A DNA stretch of 64,000 nucleotides from Pseudorhodoferax soli (GCF_003337555.1 NZ_QPJK01000005.1:62001-126000); one strand, 5' to 3'. Shown: positions 46,064-55,788, numbered from the stretch's first letter. Made by a program: numbers and translations. The notes: generated from the sequence alone by a model not told the origin.

Positions 46064-48133
46064 TCAGCGCCGGCCCAGCACGGCGCGCAGTTCGGCGACC
46101 GTGAGCGGACCGTCGCCGGGCAGCTGGGCGGGCCGCGGCAGGCCGGCCAGCACGGGGAACTGGCCGTCGGGCTGGGCCACCTCGAACAGCTGCGCGATGG
46201 CCTGCTGCACACCGCGCAGCTGCTCGCCCTGCCCGGCTTGCAGTGGCCCGCGCAGGGCCTGGCGCAGCAGGCGTTCGGCCAGCTCCAGGCTGTCGACGAA
46301 GTAAGGCAGGCCGCGCGTCTGCAGGCTGGCCAGTGCCGCCACGAATGCGGCCTGCGGCGCGGCTTCGCCGAAGGGCTTCTTCTTGCCGTGCTCCAGCGCG
46401 TGGCGCAGCGAGGCAGCCCACAGCACCGCCGCATCGGGCAGGTCCGGCGCGCGCTGCAGCAGGCTGCGCGGCCAGGCCTGCAGCTCCTCGATGTGGCCGG
46501 TGCTGGCCTGCAGCAACATGCCGGCCGTGAGCGCGGCCTGGCCATTGGGCTGGTCCTGCGCGGCGGCGCGCAGGCGCTCGGGGTCGATGCGCTCGGCCGC
46601 CTTGCGCGCGCTGCCGAGTTCGGCCTCGCGCAGCAGCGTCCACAGGTACTGGTAGTGGGGGTTGTGGGCCGACGGCCCCAGGCGGGCCTGCAGCTTGAGC
46701 AGGCGCGGCGGCTCGCCCGGCATGCCCGGGCCGAACTGCAGCGACAGGCGGATCGGCACCGGGCCGCTGGCGTCGGTCGGCAGCGCCACGGCCAGGCGCT
46801 CGCGCTGCACGTACTGCACGCCCTCGAACACCAGCAGCACGCCACCGGTGCGCGCCGGCAGTTCCAGGTCGACCTGCACCTGGCTGCTCGGGTCGTCGCG
46901 CTCGACGGCCAGCAGCAGCAGGCCTGCGGTGAGCGGGAGGCCGTCGTCCAGGCCGAACGCATGCACGCCTTCGCGCCACAGGTGCGAGGTGTACTCGTGG
47001 CCCATGCGGCGGTGGATCTCGCCGAAGTCCTGCACCATCGCCTCGAGCGGGATCGCGTCGCCCACCGCCAGCCGGGGATCGAAGCGCTCCGCGCTGGCGC
47101 GCAGCGCTTCGGTCAGTGCATCGGGCCGCGGGCGTCCGCCACCCACGCGCGGCAGCGCGCCCGGCGTGGGCACGGGCGGTGGCGGCACCGGCCCGGCCAG
47201 CAACTCGGTGACGACGAGCGCATCGTCGCCCTCGACGCGGGGCCGCACAGCCTGCTCCAGCTGGCCCTGGCTGGCCGCTTTCAGCAGCGCATTCACGTCC
47301 TTGCGCACGGCCTCCACGAGTTCACGGAATTCCAGCCGCGCATCGGTGCCGCCATCGCCACGCACGGCGTTGAGCAGCGCCTGGCCGAACAGCGTGTGCG
47401 GCTGGCCCGGCACCTGGTAGGCCTGTGTGCCGGGCGAGGTGGCGGCCAGCGAGGCGGCCGTGCGCGGCACCTGGGTGCCGGCCTGCAACAGCGGAAAGCA
47501 GGTGTTGGCCGTGGCGCCGCGCGAGGCCAGCGGCGAGAACTCGTTGCGGCAGGCATCGATGAGCGCGAGGTGCTCGGCCACGGGGCTTTGCTCCATCCAG
47601 TCCTGCAGTTCGCGCGTGCTGACGCAGTTCTGCAACTGGGGCGCGCCGGGGTCCGGGTCCAGGTAGTCGCTGGGCAGCAGCAGCGCGCGCCAGTTGGACT
47701 GCACGCCGTGGCCGCTGAAGAAGAAGAGGGTGCGGCTCTGGCGTGCCGCGGCCGGCGCGCTGGGCAGTTGCCCCGTCCAGCGCTGGATGGCCTTGACCAG
47801 TGTGGCGTGGTCCGCTGGCGCGTAGTGCACGAGGCCGCGCTGGTCGAAGCCGGCCTTCTCCTCGTCCGTCGGCGCCAGCAGCAGTTGGCACCAGACCAGC
47901 GGCAGGCCGTCGCGCCGGAAGTCGGCGCGCAGCCAGTCGAACAGGCTGGCCGCGGTGTTGGCCGATGCGCCCAGCTGGCCCAGGCCGAAGGCGTCGGGCG
48001 CGGGTGCGCTGCCGCCTTCCAGGTGTGGGTAGGCGCTGACGCCGGCCAGCAGCGCATACAGGCCCGGCATGCCGGCCTGCCACTGCGTGTCGCGCCACAG
48101 GCCTGGCGTGTTGGCGACGGGTTCCAGTGCCAT
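46064..48133 (-). CDS. Caspase-fold (C14-like) protease with helical C terminus
   Basis: 689 residues. The N-terminal domain (about 20-260) is a caspase/gingipain-type hydrolase: YALLAGVSAYPHL, the histidine loop LFFFSGHGVQSNW (His142) and the cysteine loop LALIDACRNEFSP (Cys195), so the dyad is intact. Residues 315-340 are a proline-rich linker. The rest (340-689) is beta-rich at first (VDLELPARTGGVLLVFEG) and then helical, TPR-like, without a recognised domain. No signal peptide. Start at 48133 has GGAGATCCC. The unknown 168-residue gene is 8 bases upstream, so they are co-transcribed. Confidence 0.85.
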   Translation of the reverse strand: MALEPVANTPGLWRDTQWQAGMPGLYALLAGVSAYPHLEGGSAPAPDAFGLGQLGASANTAASLFDWLRADFRRDGLPLVWCQLLLAPTDEEKAGFDQRGLVHYAPADHATLVKAIQRWTGQLPSAPAAARQSRTLFFFSGHGVQSNWRALLLPSDYLDPDPGAPQLQNCVSTRELQDWMEQSPVAEHLALIDACRNEFSPLASRGATANTCFPLLQAGTQVPRTAASLAATSPGTQAYQVPGQPHTLFGQALLNAVRGDGGTDARLEFRELVEAVRKDVNALLKAASQGQLEQAVRPRVEGDDALVVTELLAGPVPPPPVPTPGALPRVGGGRPRPDALTEALRASAERFDPRLAVGDAIPLEAMVQDFGEIHRRMGHEYTSHLWREGVHAFGLDDGLPLTAGLLLLAVERDDPSSQVQVDLELPARTGGVLLVFEGVQYVQRERLAVALPTDASGPVPIRLSLQFGPGMPGEPPRLLKLQARLGPSAHNPHYQYLWTLLREAELGSARKAAERIDPERLRAAAQDQPNGQAALTAGMLLQASTGHIEELQAWPRSLLQRAPDLPDAAVLWAASLRHALEHGKKKPFGEAAPQAAFVAALASLQTRGLPYFVDSLELAERLLRQALRGPLQAGQGEQLRGVQQAIAQLFEVAQPDGQFPVLAGLPRPAQLPGDGPLTVAELRAVLGRR

Positions 48134-48141
48134 GGGATCTC

Positions 48142-48648
48142 CTAGGCGTAGCGGGGCGGAAGGGGCGGCGGGCCGGTCAGGGCCGGCGGTGCGGCACGGC
48201 CGGCCGCCTGTGCCCATTCGCGTGGCGGCTGCAGCTGCAGCGACAGCAGGCACTGCGCGCCGCCGGTGGACAAGGCGAGTGCGTAGTGCGCCGCGGGTGG
48301 CGCGATCGGGTGCGCCGTGCCGTCGGCACCGCGCAGCGCGGTGAGCTGGAACTCCGGCGGCAGCACGATGCTGGCCGAGGCGCCGCGCGCCCGGTCGTGC
48401 AGTTCCACGGTTGCGCCGGGCCCGTCCTCCTCGTCCTGCCAGAAGCCCAGCCACAGGGCCTCGCGCGCGCCGCAGGGTGCCAGCAGCTCGTCGCCATTGC
48501 GGTGCAGCGGCACCACGCCCCAGCTGCGCAGCCGTGCGCCGGCCTGCCAGTGGGCCAGCCCGATGCGGTGCACGCGCATGCGCAGGCCCATGAAGACCAG
48601 CAGGTCGCGCTGCAGGTCAGAGCTTGAGAGGGAATTGGTTGGGCTCAC
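48142..48648 (-). CDS. Unknown 168-residue protein in operon with the caspase gene
   Basis: No family recognised. The sequence has alternating hydrophobic strands (HRIGLAHWQAGARLRSWGVV, EALWLGFWQDEEDGPGATVEL, ALALSTGGAQCLLSLQLQP) that suggest an all-beta domain, and a proline-rich end. The GTG start at 48648 is chosen because GGAG lies 7 bases upstream; the frame is also open from a TTG at 48675. It is the first gene of the caspase pair, 8 bases before it, and a 20-bp palindrome sits 41 bases ahead of its start. It could be a regulator, substrate or ligand-binding partner. Confidence 0.65.
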   Translation of the reverse strand: MSPTNSLSSSDLQRDLLVFMGLRMRVHRIGLAHWQAGARLRSWGVVPLHRNGDELLAPCGAREALWLGFWQDEEDGPGATVELHDRARGASASIVLPPEFQLTALRGADGTAHPIAPPAAHYALALSTGGAQCLLSLQLQPPREWAQAAGRAAPPALTGPPPLPPRYA

Positions 48649-48688
48649 GACAGGGCTCCCGAAGGCGCCGGGCAAGGCGCGCCGCGCA

Positions 48689-48708
48689 GCCCATATCGGG
48701 ATATGGGC
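48689..48708. promoter_or_regulatory. 20-bp palindrome, possible operator of the caspase operon
   Basis: GCCCATATCGGGATATGGGC: perfect 9-bp arms around a GG centre, A+T-rich inside a GC-rich gap. It lies 41 bases upstream of the GTG start. On the minus strand a weak -35 (TTGCAC, 48719-48714) and -10 (TATGGG, 48695-48690), 18 bases apart, would overlap it, fitting repression by a bound dimer. It could instead act as an RNA hairpin. Confidence 0.5.
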
Positions 48709-48840
48709 AAGCGGTGCAACGCCGCCCGGCGTCTTTGGGGGCCATGGCCCGCAGGGCGAGACCCCGCCAACCCATTGTTCTCAGATGCCACGGCGCACCG
48801 CGGGGGATCGCGTGAGCTCAAGCGATTGCCTCTCAAGCTC

Positions 48841-49551
48841 TCATGCGTAGAGCTTGCGGATGGTTGCGGCATCGCCGGCCGACAGCTTCCACGAGGGCAT
48901 GAAGCTCTTGCCGTTGGTGGTCCAGTGGGCCGGGATCGTGTAGATCATGACCGAGGCGCTGTCGAAGTCGGTGGTGATGGTGGTGGACGCGTCGAACTTG
49001 GCGAACACGTTGTGCGTGATGGTCGCGTCGTCCCAGAAGTTGGGCGAGCCGCCCAGGTCGGCCTTCACGGCCGCCTTGTCCCATTGCACCAGCGCGCCAG
49101 GGTGGTTGTGCTCGTGCAGCAGGCCCAGCGCGTGGCCGAACTCGTGGATCACCACGCTGGAGAAGTCTTCCTCCGGCGTGTCCAGCGCGGCCCAGCCCAG
49201 GTTCATGGTGGCCTGCGAACTGCGGATGCCCTTGGCGTCCGTGCCCACGTAGGACCACGAGCCCGCGCCGGGGTCGAACGTGATGCGGATGTCGCCCGCT
49301 TCGTTCGGCTGGGCCTGCTCCAGCTGCAGGTGCACGCCGTCCAGCATCCAGGACTGCGCGGTCTTCAGCGTGCGGGCGTGCAGGGCGGCGTCGCCCTGCA
49401 GGAAGCGCACCTTCAGCAGCTTGTCGCGCGGCCAGAGCTTGTTCTTCGCCGCCACGCCCATGGGCGTGAGCTGCGTGGGGCTGCCCGCCACGCGCTGCCC
49501 GCCGTCGATGTCGACGGCCGTGCAGATCCATTGCTTGCGTTCTTCGCTCAT
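48841..49551 (-). CDS. Metzincin zinc protease, astacin/matrixin-like
   Basis: 236 residues. The zinc site and metzincin helix HEFGHALGLLHEH (starting at 136) gives three histidines and the catalytic Glu, and the Met-turn is SVMIY (Met202). N-terminal half has VRFLQGDAALHARTLKTAQ and ITFDPGAGSWSYVG, typical of matrixin/astacin folds. Unlike secreted relatives there is no signal peptide or propeptide, so it is either cytoplasmic or exported by another route. Start at 49551 has GGAGCCCACG. It lies 192 bases upstream of the caspase pair on the same strand. Confidence 0.86.
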   Translation of the reverse strand: MSEERKQWICTAVDIDGGQRVAGSPTQLTPMGVAAKNKLWPRDKLLKVRFLQGDAALHARTLKTAQSWMLDGVHLQLEQAQPNEAGDIRITFDPGAGSWSYVGTDAKGIRSSQATMNLGWAALDTPEEDFSSVVIHEFGHALGLLHEHNHPGALVQWDKAAVKADLGGSPNFWDDATITHNVFAKFDASTTITTDFDSASVMIYTIPAHWTTNGKSFMPSWKLSAGDAATIRKLYA

Positions 49552-49619
49552 CGTGGGCTCCTTGCACGGCCGGCGGGCCGCGCTGCGGATTGTGCGGCGC
49601 CCAGCGGCGAACGCAATCC

Positions 49620-50561
49620 TCAGACGGATGGAGAGTCGCCCTGCAGCAAGCGCATCACGCGCAGCATGTGGGCATCGCGCTCCTGCGCCATGGTCTCGGT
49701 GCTGCGGCCGGCGGCGGCGTCTTGCATCTGCGCGATGAGCTTGGCGCGTGTGTCCGCATCCAGGGTCGGCTGGCCCAGGTCGGCCCACCAGCTCTCCACG
49801 GCCGGGCCCAGCCGCTCCAGGAAGGCTTCCATGCCGCGGGGGCCGCCCGAGAGATGGAAGATGGCGTGCGGGCCGCACACGGTCCAGCGCGCGCCCAGGC
49901 CTTCGGTCACGGCGCGGTCCACGTCGGCCACCGTGGCGTAGCCGCCTGCGACGAGGTGCACGGCCTCGCGCCACAGCGCGGCCTGCAGCCGGTTGACCAG
50001 GTGGCCCGTGGCCTCGCGCTGCAGGCGCACGGTCTGCTTGCCCAGCGTGCGGTAGAAGGCCTCGGCCCGGTCCATCGTGTCGGCGCTGGTGGCCTGGCCG
50101 CCGACCAGTTCCACGAGCGGCATCAGGTAGGCCGGGTTGCAGGGGTGGGCGATCAGCAGGCGCTGCGGATGCGCCAGGCCTTCTTGCAGCAGCGTGGGCA
50201 TCAGGCCGGAGGAACTTGACATCAGCAGCGCATCGGCCGGCGCGGCGGCCTCCACGGCGCGGTAGGCCCTGCGCTTGAGTTCCAGCTGCTCGGGCAGGGC
50301 TTCCTGGATGGCGCCCACGCCCGCGACGGCTTCCTCGATGCCGGCGCACAGGCGCGGCAGCCTGGGGTGTTCGGCCAGCAGGCCCAGCGCCTGCATGGCC
50401 GGGCGGGCACGCGCGAGCATGTCGTCCAGGCGCTGCTGCGCGTCCGGCGAGGGATCGGCCACGCGCACCTCGCGGCCGGCCAGCGCGAAGAAGGCCGCCC
50501 ACGCGGCGCCGATGACGCCCGCGCCGAGCACGGCGATGGGGGCTTGGTCTGCAGTCTTCAA
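49620..50561 (-). CDS. 3-hydroxyacyl-CoA/carnitine dehydrogenase-like enzyme
   Basis: 313 residues with one Rossmann domain (IAVLGAGVIGAAWAAFFALAG) and one helical domain, the length of L-carnitine or gulonate dehydrogenase (lambda-crystallin family). The catalytic histidine is in LLIAHPCNPAYLMPLVE, and SSSSGLMPT matches the substrate serine. The start is TTG at 50561, whose TTGA overlaps the aldolase stop, with GGAG 10 bases upstream. It is the last gene of the transporter-linked catabolic run. Confidence 0.87.
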   Translation of the reverse strand: MKTADQAPIAVLGAGVIGAAWAAFFALAGREVRVADPSPDAQQRLDDMLARARPAMQALGLLAEHPRLPRLCAGIEEAVAGVGAIQEALPEQLELKRRAYRAVEAAAPADALLMSSSSGLMPTLLQEGLAHPQRLLIAHPCNPAYLMPLVELVGGQATSADTMDRAEAFYRTLGKQTVRLQREATGHLVNRLQAALWREAVHLVAGGYATVADVDRAVTEGLGARWTVCGPHAIFHLSGGPRGMEAFLERLGPAVESWWADLGQPTLDADTRAKLIAQMQDAAAGRSTETMAQERDAHMLRVMRLLQGDSPSV

Positions 50562-51235
50562 ACTTCGGTATCTCCGTGCGAAAGGTGGTCCCACATGCGT
50601 TCGAAGATGCGGCCGGCGCGCGTGGCGCGGCGCGTGGCTTCGTCGGCCGTGAGTTCGATGGGCTCGCCGCCGGCGGCGGCGCAGTCCAGTTCGATGCGGG
50701 CGGCGTCCTCCAGGTACCAGGTCAGCACCACGGCCTCGGGCAGGCTGGGGCCGGCCACGACCACGCCGTTGCCGCGCATCACGATGGCCGGTGCCTGGCC
50801 CATCTGTGCCACCAGGGCCTCGGCCTGTGCGTCCGAGCGCAAGAGCTGTACATCGTCCCAGAGCGGCGTGCCGGGGTGGAAGTAGCTGCCCATGCCGTGC
50901 AGCACGCGCGGCGTGCGGCGCAGCGTGGAGAGCGACATGGTCTTGGGCGGCATGGCGCGCACCACGCCGCCGATGTCGGGGCGGCGGCGGTAGATGGCAC
51001 GGTGGATGCGCACCTCGCCCAGCAGGTCCTCGGGGAAATCGCCGGCCAGCGGCACCACGGTGCCGGGCACGCCGAAGCCGATGCTGCCGGGCGGCTGGCT
51101 GGCGCAGACCAGGAAGTGGTCGGCATCGAGCCGCATGCTGCAGTGGCCGTAGGCGTGCAGCAGGCCGTGGCGCGACAGTGCGCGGGCGGCGCGGCGCACC
51201 AGCAGTTGCGCAGGTTCGAGGGCATCGGGTTCCAT
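50558..51235 (-). CDS. Class II aldolase/adducin-family protein
   Basis: 225 residues, zinc-dependent aldolase fold. Zinc ligands appear as HAYGHCSMRLD and EVRIHRAIYRRRP; other marks are VMRGNGVVVAGPSLPEAVVLTWYLED. Members cleave or epimerise phosphosugars, but many in catabolic clusters act on hydroxyketo acids. Start at 51235 has AAAGGAACCGCC. It precedes the dehydrogenase with 4-base overlap and follows the GntR gene by 11 bases. Confidence 0.87.
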   Translation of the reverse strand: MEPDALEPAQLLVRRAARALSRHGLLHAYGHCSMRLDADHFLVCASQPPGSIGFGVPGTVVPLAGDFPEDLLGEVRIHRAIYRRRPDIGGVVRAMPPKTMSLSTLRRTPRVLHGMGSYFHPGTPLWDDVQLLRSDAQAEALVAQMGQAPAIVMRGNGVVVAGPSLPEAVVLTWYLEDAARIELDCAAAGGEPIELTADEATRRATRAGRIFERMWDHLSHGDTEV

Positions 51236-51246
51236 GGCGGTTCCTT

Positions 51247-51912
51247 TCAACGGATGGCGCGCAGGCGCCGGCGGATGAACTGGCTGGCGATGAACAGGTC
51301 GCGCTCCACGGCCAGGCGCACGCCCACAGGGTCGTGGCGCGCGAGCGCGGCCAGCGTGGGCTCGTGCGCGTCCTTGAGCGCGGCGGCGGCTTCGGGCGCC
51401 TCGAACAGGCGATTGGACACCGGGCCGGCCTTGAGCCACAGCGCCGCGATGAGGTCGAACAGCAGCGGCGAGCCGGCCGCACGGTACAGGCGCACCTGGA
51501 AGTCCTCGTTGGCCGCGAGGTAGCCAGCGGCGTCGCCCTGGCCCAGCGCCTCGCGCATGCGCCCACCGAGGACCACGAGCGCGGCGCGGCCAGGCTCGTC
51601 GATGCGCAGGGCGCCGCGCTCGGCGGCCTCGCCTTCGAGCAGCATGCGCATCTGCACCAGGTCGTCGAACTCGGCCGGCGAGAGCTTGGGCACGACCACG
51701 CCGGCATTGGGCACATTGCGCAGCGCGCCCTCGGCCGCCAGGCGCTGCAACGCGGCGCGCACCGGCATCAGGCCGCAGCCCAGGCGCTCGGCCAGATCGC
51801 GGATCTTGAGCCGCTCGCCGGGCTGGAAGCGGCCCACCGTGACCCATTGGCGCAGCTGCGCGTAGATGGCGTCCTGTTGGGTGGCGGAAGCGGCGGCGGG
51901 CTCTGGGGGCAT
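51247..51912 (-). CDS. GntR-family regulator (FCD type)
   Basis: 221 residues. N-terminal winged helix (about 12-80: WVTVGRFQPGERLKIRDLAE, CGLMPVRAALQRLAAEGAL) and a C-terminal all-helical FCD ligand domain (EFDDLVQMRMLLEGEAAERG, ANEDFQVRLYRAAGSPLL) that usually binds carboxylates with a metal. It is embedded between the aminotransferase and aldolase genes, and so most likely represses this catabolic cluster. Confidence 0.92.
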   Translation of the reverse strand: MPPEPAAASATQQDAIYAQLRQWVTVGRFQPGERLKIRDLAERLGCGLMPVRAALQRLAAEGALRNVPNAGVVVPKLSPAEFDDLVQMRMLLEGEAAERGALRIDEPGRAALVVLGGRMREALGQGDAAGYLAANEDFQVRLYRAAGSPLLFDLIAALWLKAGPVSNRLFEAPEAAAALKDAHEPTLAALARHDPVGVRLAVERDLFIASQFIRRRLRAIR

Positions 51913-51914
51913 CG

Positions 51915-53312
51915 TCAGGCGTGGGTGAGTTCGGCCAACACGGCGTCGAAAGCCTCGACGAGGCGATCGACGTCGGCAGGCGTGGTCTCGGGGCAGACCA
52001 GCATCATGTTGTGGAAGGGCGTGATCAGCACGCCGCGGTTCAGCAGCGCCAGGTGCAGCAGGTGCTCCAGCGCATCGTCCATGGCGGCGGCGGCCTCGCT
52101 GCCGTTGCGCGGTGGCCGGGCGCAGAACTGGAACTCGGCGCGCGCGCCGACCTGGCTCACGCACCAGGGCAGGCCGTGGCGTGCAATGGCGCCGCGCAGG
52201 CCGTCGGCCAACTGGCCGGCCAGCGCCAGCATGGGCTGGTAGACGGCGTCCGTCATCAAGCTGGACAGCGTGGCGCGCATCGCCGCCATGGCCAGCAGGT
52301 TGGCCGTGAGCGTGGTGCCGATGCCCGAGTGGCCGGGCGGCGCGGCGCGCTTGGCGGCCTCGCAGCGGGCCGCCAGCTCGGCCGTGAATCCGTAGGCCGC
52401 GCAGGGCATGCCGCCGCCCAGCGGCTTGCCGAGCACCAGCGCGTCGGGCGCCAGGCCGTGGGCGCGCGCATAGCCGCCCGGGCCGCTGCTGATGGTGTGG
52501 GTCTCGTCCAGCACCAGCAGGCTGCCGTGGCGGCGGATCAGGTCTGCCGCGGCCGGCCAGAAACCGGGCTCGGGCAGCACCATGCCGATGTTGGTCATCA
52601 CCGGCTCGGCCAGCACGCAGGCCACGTCGCCGGGCGCGAGCGCGGCCTGCAGCCCGGCCAGGTCGTTGAACTCGACCACGCGCGTCGTTTGGGTCAGCGC
52701 GTGCACCTGGCCCAGCAGGCTGGGACGCTGCACGGGCCGGCCGTCGACGAGGTCGACGAACACGTCGTCCACGGTGCCGTGGTAGCAGCCGTTGAACACC
52801 AGCAGCACGGGGCGGCCGGTGACCGCGCGCAGCCAGCGCAGCAGGAAGCGGTTGGCGTCGCTGGCCGTCATCGCGAACTGCCAGCGCGGCAGGCCGAAGC
52901 GCGCGGCCAGCAGTTCGCCGACGGCGGCGGCGTCCTCGCTGGCCAGCATGGCCGTCAGCCCGCGCGCGGCCTGGGCCTGCAGGGCCGCGACCACCGGGGC
53001 CGGGGAGTGGCCGAACATGGCGCCGGTGTCGCCCAGGCAGAAGTCCGCCAGCTGGTGGCCGTCCACATCGGTCAGGTGCGCGCCGCGCGCGTGCGCGACG
53101 TGCAGCGCGAACGGTGTGCCCCAGTCGCTCATCCAGTGCAGCGGCACGCCGAACAGCAGGTGCTCGGCACTGCGGGCGGCGAGCGCGGCGCTGCGCGGGC
53201 GTGCAGTGGCGAAGCGGGCACGTTCGCGCGCGGTGAGCTGGGCAATGCGGTCGGCGGAGATGGCGCTGCTGGACATGCTGGCCTGGGGGATGGTGGCGGT
53301 GCTTTTGATCAT
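51915..53312 (-). CDS. Class III aminotransferase (glutamate-1-semialdehyde aminotransferase-like)
   Basis: 465 residues. Marks are DVDGHQLADFCLGDTGAMFGH, FNGCYHGTVDDVFVD, AEPVMTNIGMVLPEPGFW, LLVLDETHTISSGPGG and the PLP lysine in DALVLGKPLGGGMPCAAYG. The family is that of glutamate-1-semialdehyde aminomutase and related omega-transaminases; with a LIV transporter next door it probably acts on an amino acid or amine. Start at 53312 chosen by the length; a second ATG lies at 53276. No good ribosome site for either. Confidence 0.86.
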   Translation of the reverse strand: MIKSTATIPQASMSSSAISADRIAQLTARERARFATARPRSAALAARSAEHLLFGVPLHWMSDWGTPFALHVAHARGAHLTDVDGHQLADFCLGDTGAMFGHSPAPVVAALQAQAARGLTAMLASEDAAAVGELLAARFGLPRWQFAMTASDANRFLLRWLRAVTGRPVLLVFNGCYHGTVDDVFVDLVDGRPVQRPSLLGQVHALTQTTRVVEFNDLAGLQAALAPGDVACVLAEPVMTNIGMVLPEPGFWPAAADLIRRHGSLLVLDETHTISSGPGGYARAHGLAPDALVLGKPLGGGMPCAAYGFTAELAARCEAAKRAAPPGHSGIGTTLTANLLAMAAMRATLSSLMTDAVYQPMLALAGQLADGLRGAIARHGLPWCVSQVGARAEFQFCARPPRNGSEAAAAMDDALEHLLHLALLNRGVLITPFHNMMLVCPETTPADVDRLVEAFDAVLAELTHA

Positions 53313-53369
53313 AAGCAGTCATCCGGCGCTATGGCGCTGATGGTGCATGCGCCATTGTGATCAAGCGTT

Positions 53370-54079
<710 letters not shown>

Positions 54080-54080
<1 letters not shown>

Positions 54081-54829
54081 CAGTGCTCGTCTCCGAGGTA
54101 AGCGCTGCGCACCGCCGGGTCGGCCTGCACCTCGGCCGGCGTGCCGCAGGCGATCGCACGGCCGTAGACAAGCACGCTCACGCGGTCGGCGAGGCTGAAT
54201 ACGGCCTGCATGTCGTGCTCCACGAGCAGCATGGTGTAGCGGCCCTTGAGGCCCTGCAGCAGTTCGACCATGCGCGCCGACTCGCCCTGGCTCATGCCGG
54301 CCAGCGGTTCGTCCAGCAGCAGCAGGCGCGGCTGCATGGCCAGGGCCATGGCCAGTTCCAACTGGCGGTGCTCGCCGTGGGCCAGGGCCATCACGTCGTC
54401 GTGCGCGCGCCCGGCCAGGCCGGCCAGTTCCAGGGCCTGCAGCGCCGGGCCGGTCAGCGCAGGCTGGCGGTGCACGGGCGTCCAGGCGCCGAAGGAATGG
54501 CCGCTGCGCGCCTGCACCACGAGCATCACGTTCTCCAGCACCGAGAAGCCGTGCAGCAGCTGCGTGATCTGGTAGCTGCGTGCAATGCCGGCCAAGGCGC
54601 GCTGCGGCACGGGCCAGTGCGTGATGTCCTGCCCGTCGTAGAGCACGCGGCCGGCATCGGGCAGCAGTTCGCCGGTCAGCTGGCCCATCACGGTGGTCTT
54701 GCCGGCGCCGTTGGGGCCGATCAGCGCATGGGTTTCGCCCGGGGCGATGCTGAGCTGCAACTGGTCGGTGGCGGTGAGGCCGCCGAAGCGCTTGACCAGG
54801 CCTTCGATGGCCAGCAGTGGCCGGCTCAT
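54080..54829 (-). CDS. livG: LivG-type ABC transporter ATPase
   Basis: 249 residues. Walker A ALIGPNGAGKTTVMGQL, LivG-type segment GIARSYQITQLLHGFSVLENV. The usual LSGGQ signature is replaced by ALAHGEHRQLELAMALA, as in many LivG proteins. Walker B is LLLLDEPLAGMSQ and the H-loop LLVEHDMQAVFSLAD. The start overlaps the livM stop by 4 bases. Confidence 0.95.
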
Positions 54830-55788
54830 CGCCGCTTCTCCCACTGCAGCACCGCGCCCCAGATGCCGCGCCGCGACACCAGCGCGACCAGCAGGATCAG
54901 CGGCCCGAGGATGGCCATCCAGTGCTGCGTCCAGCCCGACAGCAGTTCCTCGAGCACGAGCAGCACCACGGCGCCGACCAGCGGCCCCATGACCGTGCCC
55001 ATGCCGCCCAGCACCACGATGAGGATCAGTTCGCCCGAGGCCTGCCACGAGAGGTAGGACGGCGAGGCGAAGGCCGTGAGGTTGCCCTGCAGGAAGCCGG
55101 CCAGCGTGCAGACCAGGGCCGAGAGCACATAGGCCGTGAGCTGGTAGCGCAGCCGCGGAAAGCCGGCCGCCAGCATGCGGCGCTCGTTGGCGTGGAAGCC
55201 GCGCAGCACCATGCCGAAGCGGCTGTGCACCGCACGCCAGACCGCGAACATCACCAGGAACAGCAGCCCGAGCGCCAGGTAGTACAGCGCGAGCTTGCCG
55301 TCCAGCGCGGGCAGCGGCGCGAGCTGGCTGCGCTCGCCCAGCGGCAGGCCGTCGTCGCCACCGTAGGTCTTGAGGCTGACGGCGAGGAAGTAAAACATCT
55401 GGCCGAAAGCCAGCGTGATCATGATGAAGCCGATGCCGCGTGTGCGCAGCGACACCAGCCCAGTGACCGCTGCCACGCACGCCGCCAGCGCCAGCGCGAT
55501 GGCCAGCTGGGCCCAGCCGTTGGTTATGCCGTGGAAAGCCGCGATGCCGACCACGTACGCGCCCAGGCCCACGTACAGCGCATGGCCCAGGCTGACCATG
55601 CCGCCATAGCCCAGCACCAGGTTGAGGCCGCTGGCCGCGATGGCGAACACCACGATGCGCGTGGCAAAGCCGAGGTAGAAGCTGGAGCCGGCCCATTGCG
55701 CGAACACCGGCACCAGCAGCATCAGCAGCACGATGGCGCAGGCCAGCCAGGCGCGTGGCGTGCGCCAGGAGAGGGGTTCAGGAAACAT
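54826..55788 (-). CDS. livM: LivM-type ABC transporter permease
   Basis: 320 residues with about eight to ten transmembrane helices. Family marks are GLNLVLGYGGMVSLGHALYVGLGAY near the N terminus, RTRGIGFIMITLAFGQMFY, GFHANERRMLAAGF and VLGGMGTVMGPLVGA. Start at 55788 is chosen because the frame upstream runs into the repeat element and lacks homology. The livG gene is coupled to it. The upstream livH is separated by a 327-base repeat-containing gap. Confidence 0.94.
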   Translation of the reverse strand: MFPEPLSWRTPRAWLACAIVLLMLLVPVFAQWAGSSFYLGFATRIVVFAIAASGLNLVLGYGGMVSLGHALYVGLGAYVVGIAAFHGITNGWAQLAIALALAACVAAVTGLVSLRTRGIGFIMITLAFGQMFYFLAVSLKTYGGDDGLPLGERSQLAPLPALDGKLALYYLALGLLFLVMFAVWRAVHSRFGMVLRGFHANERRMLAAGFPRLRYQLTAYVLSALVCTLAGFLQGNLTAFASPSYLSWQASGELILIVVLGGMGTVMGPLVGAVVLLVLEELLSGWTQHWMAILGPLILLVALVSRRGIWGAVLQWEKRR

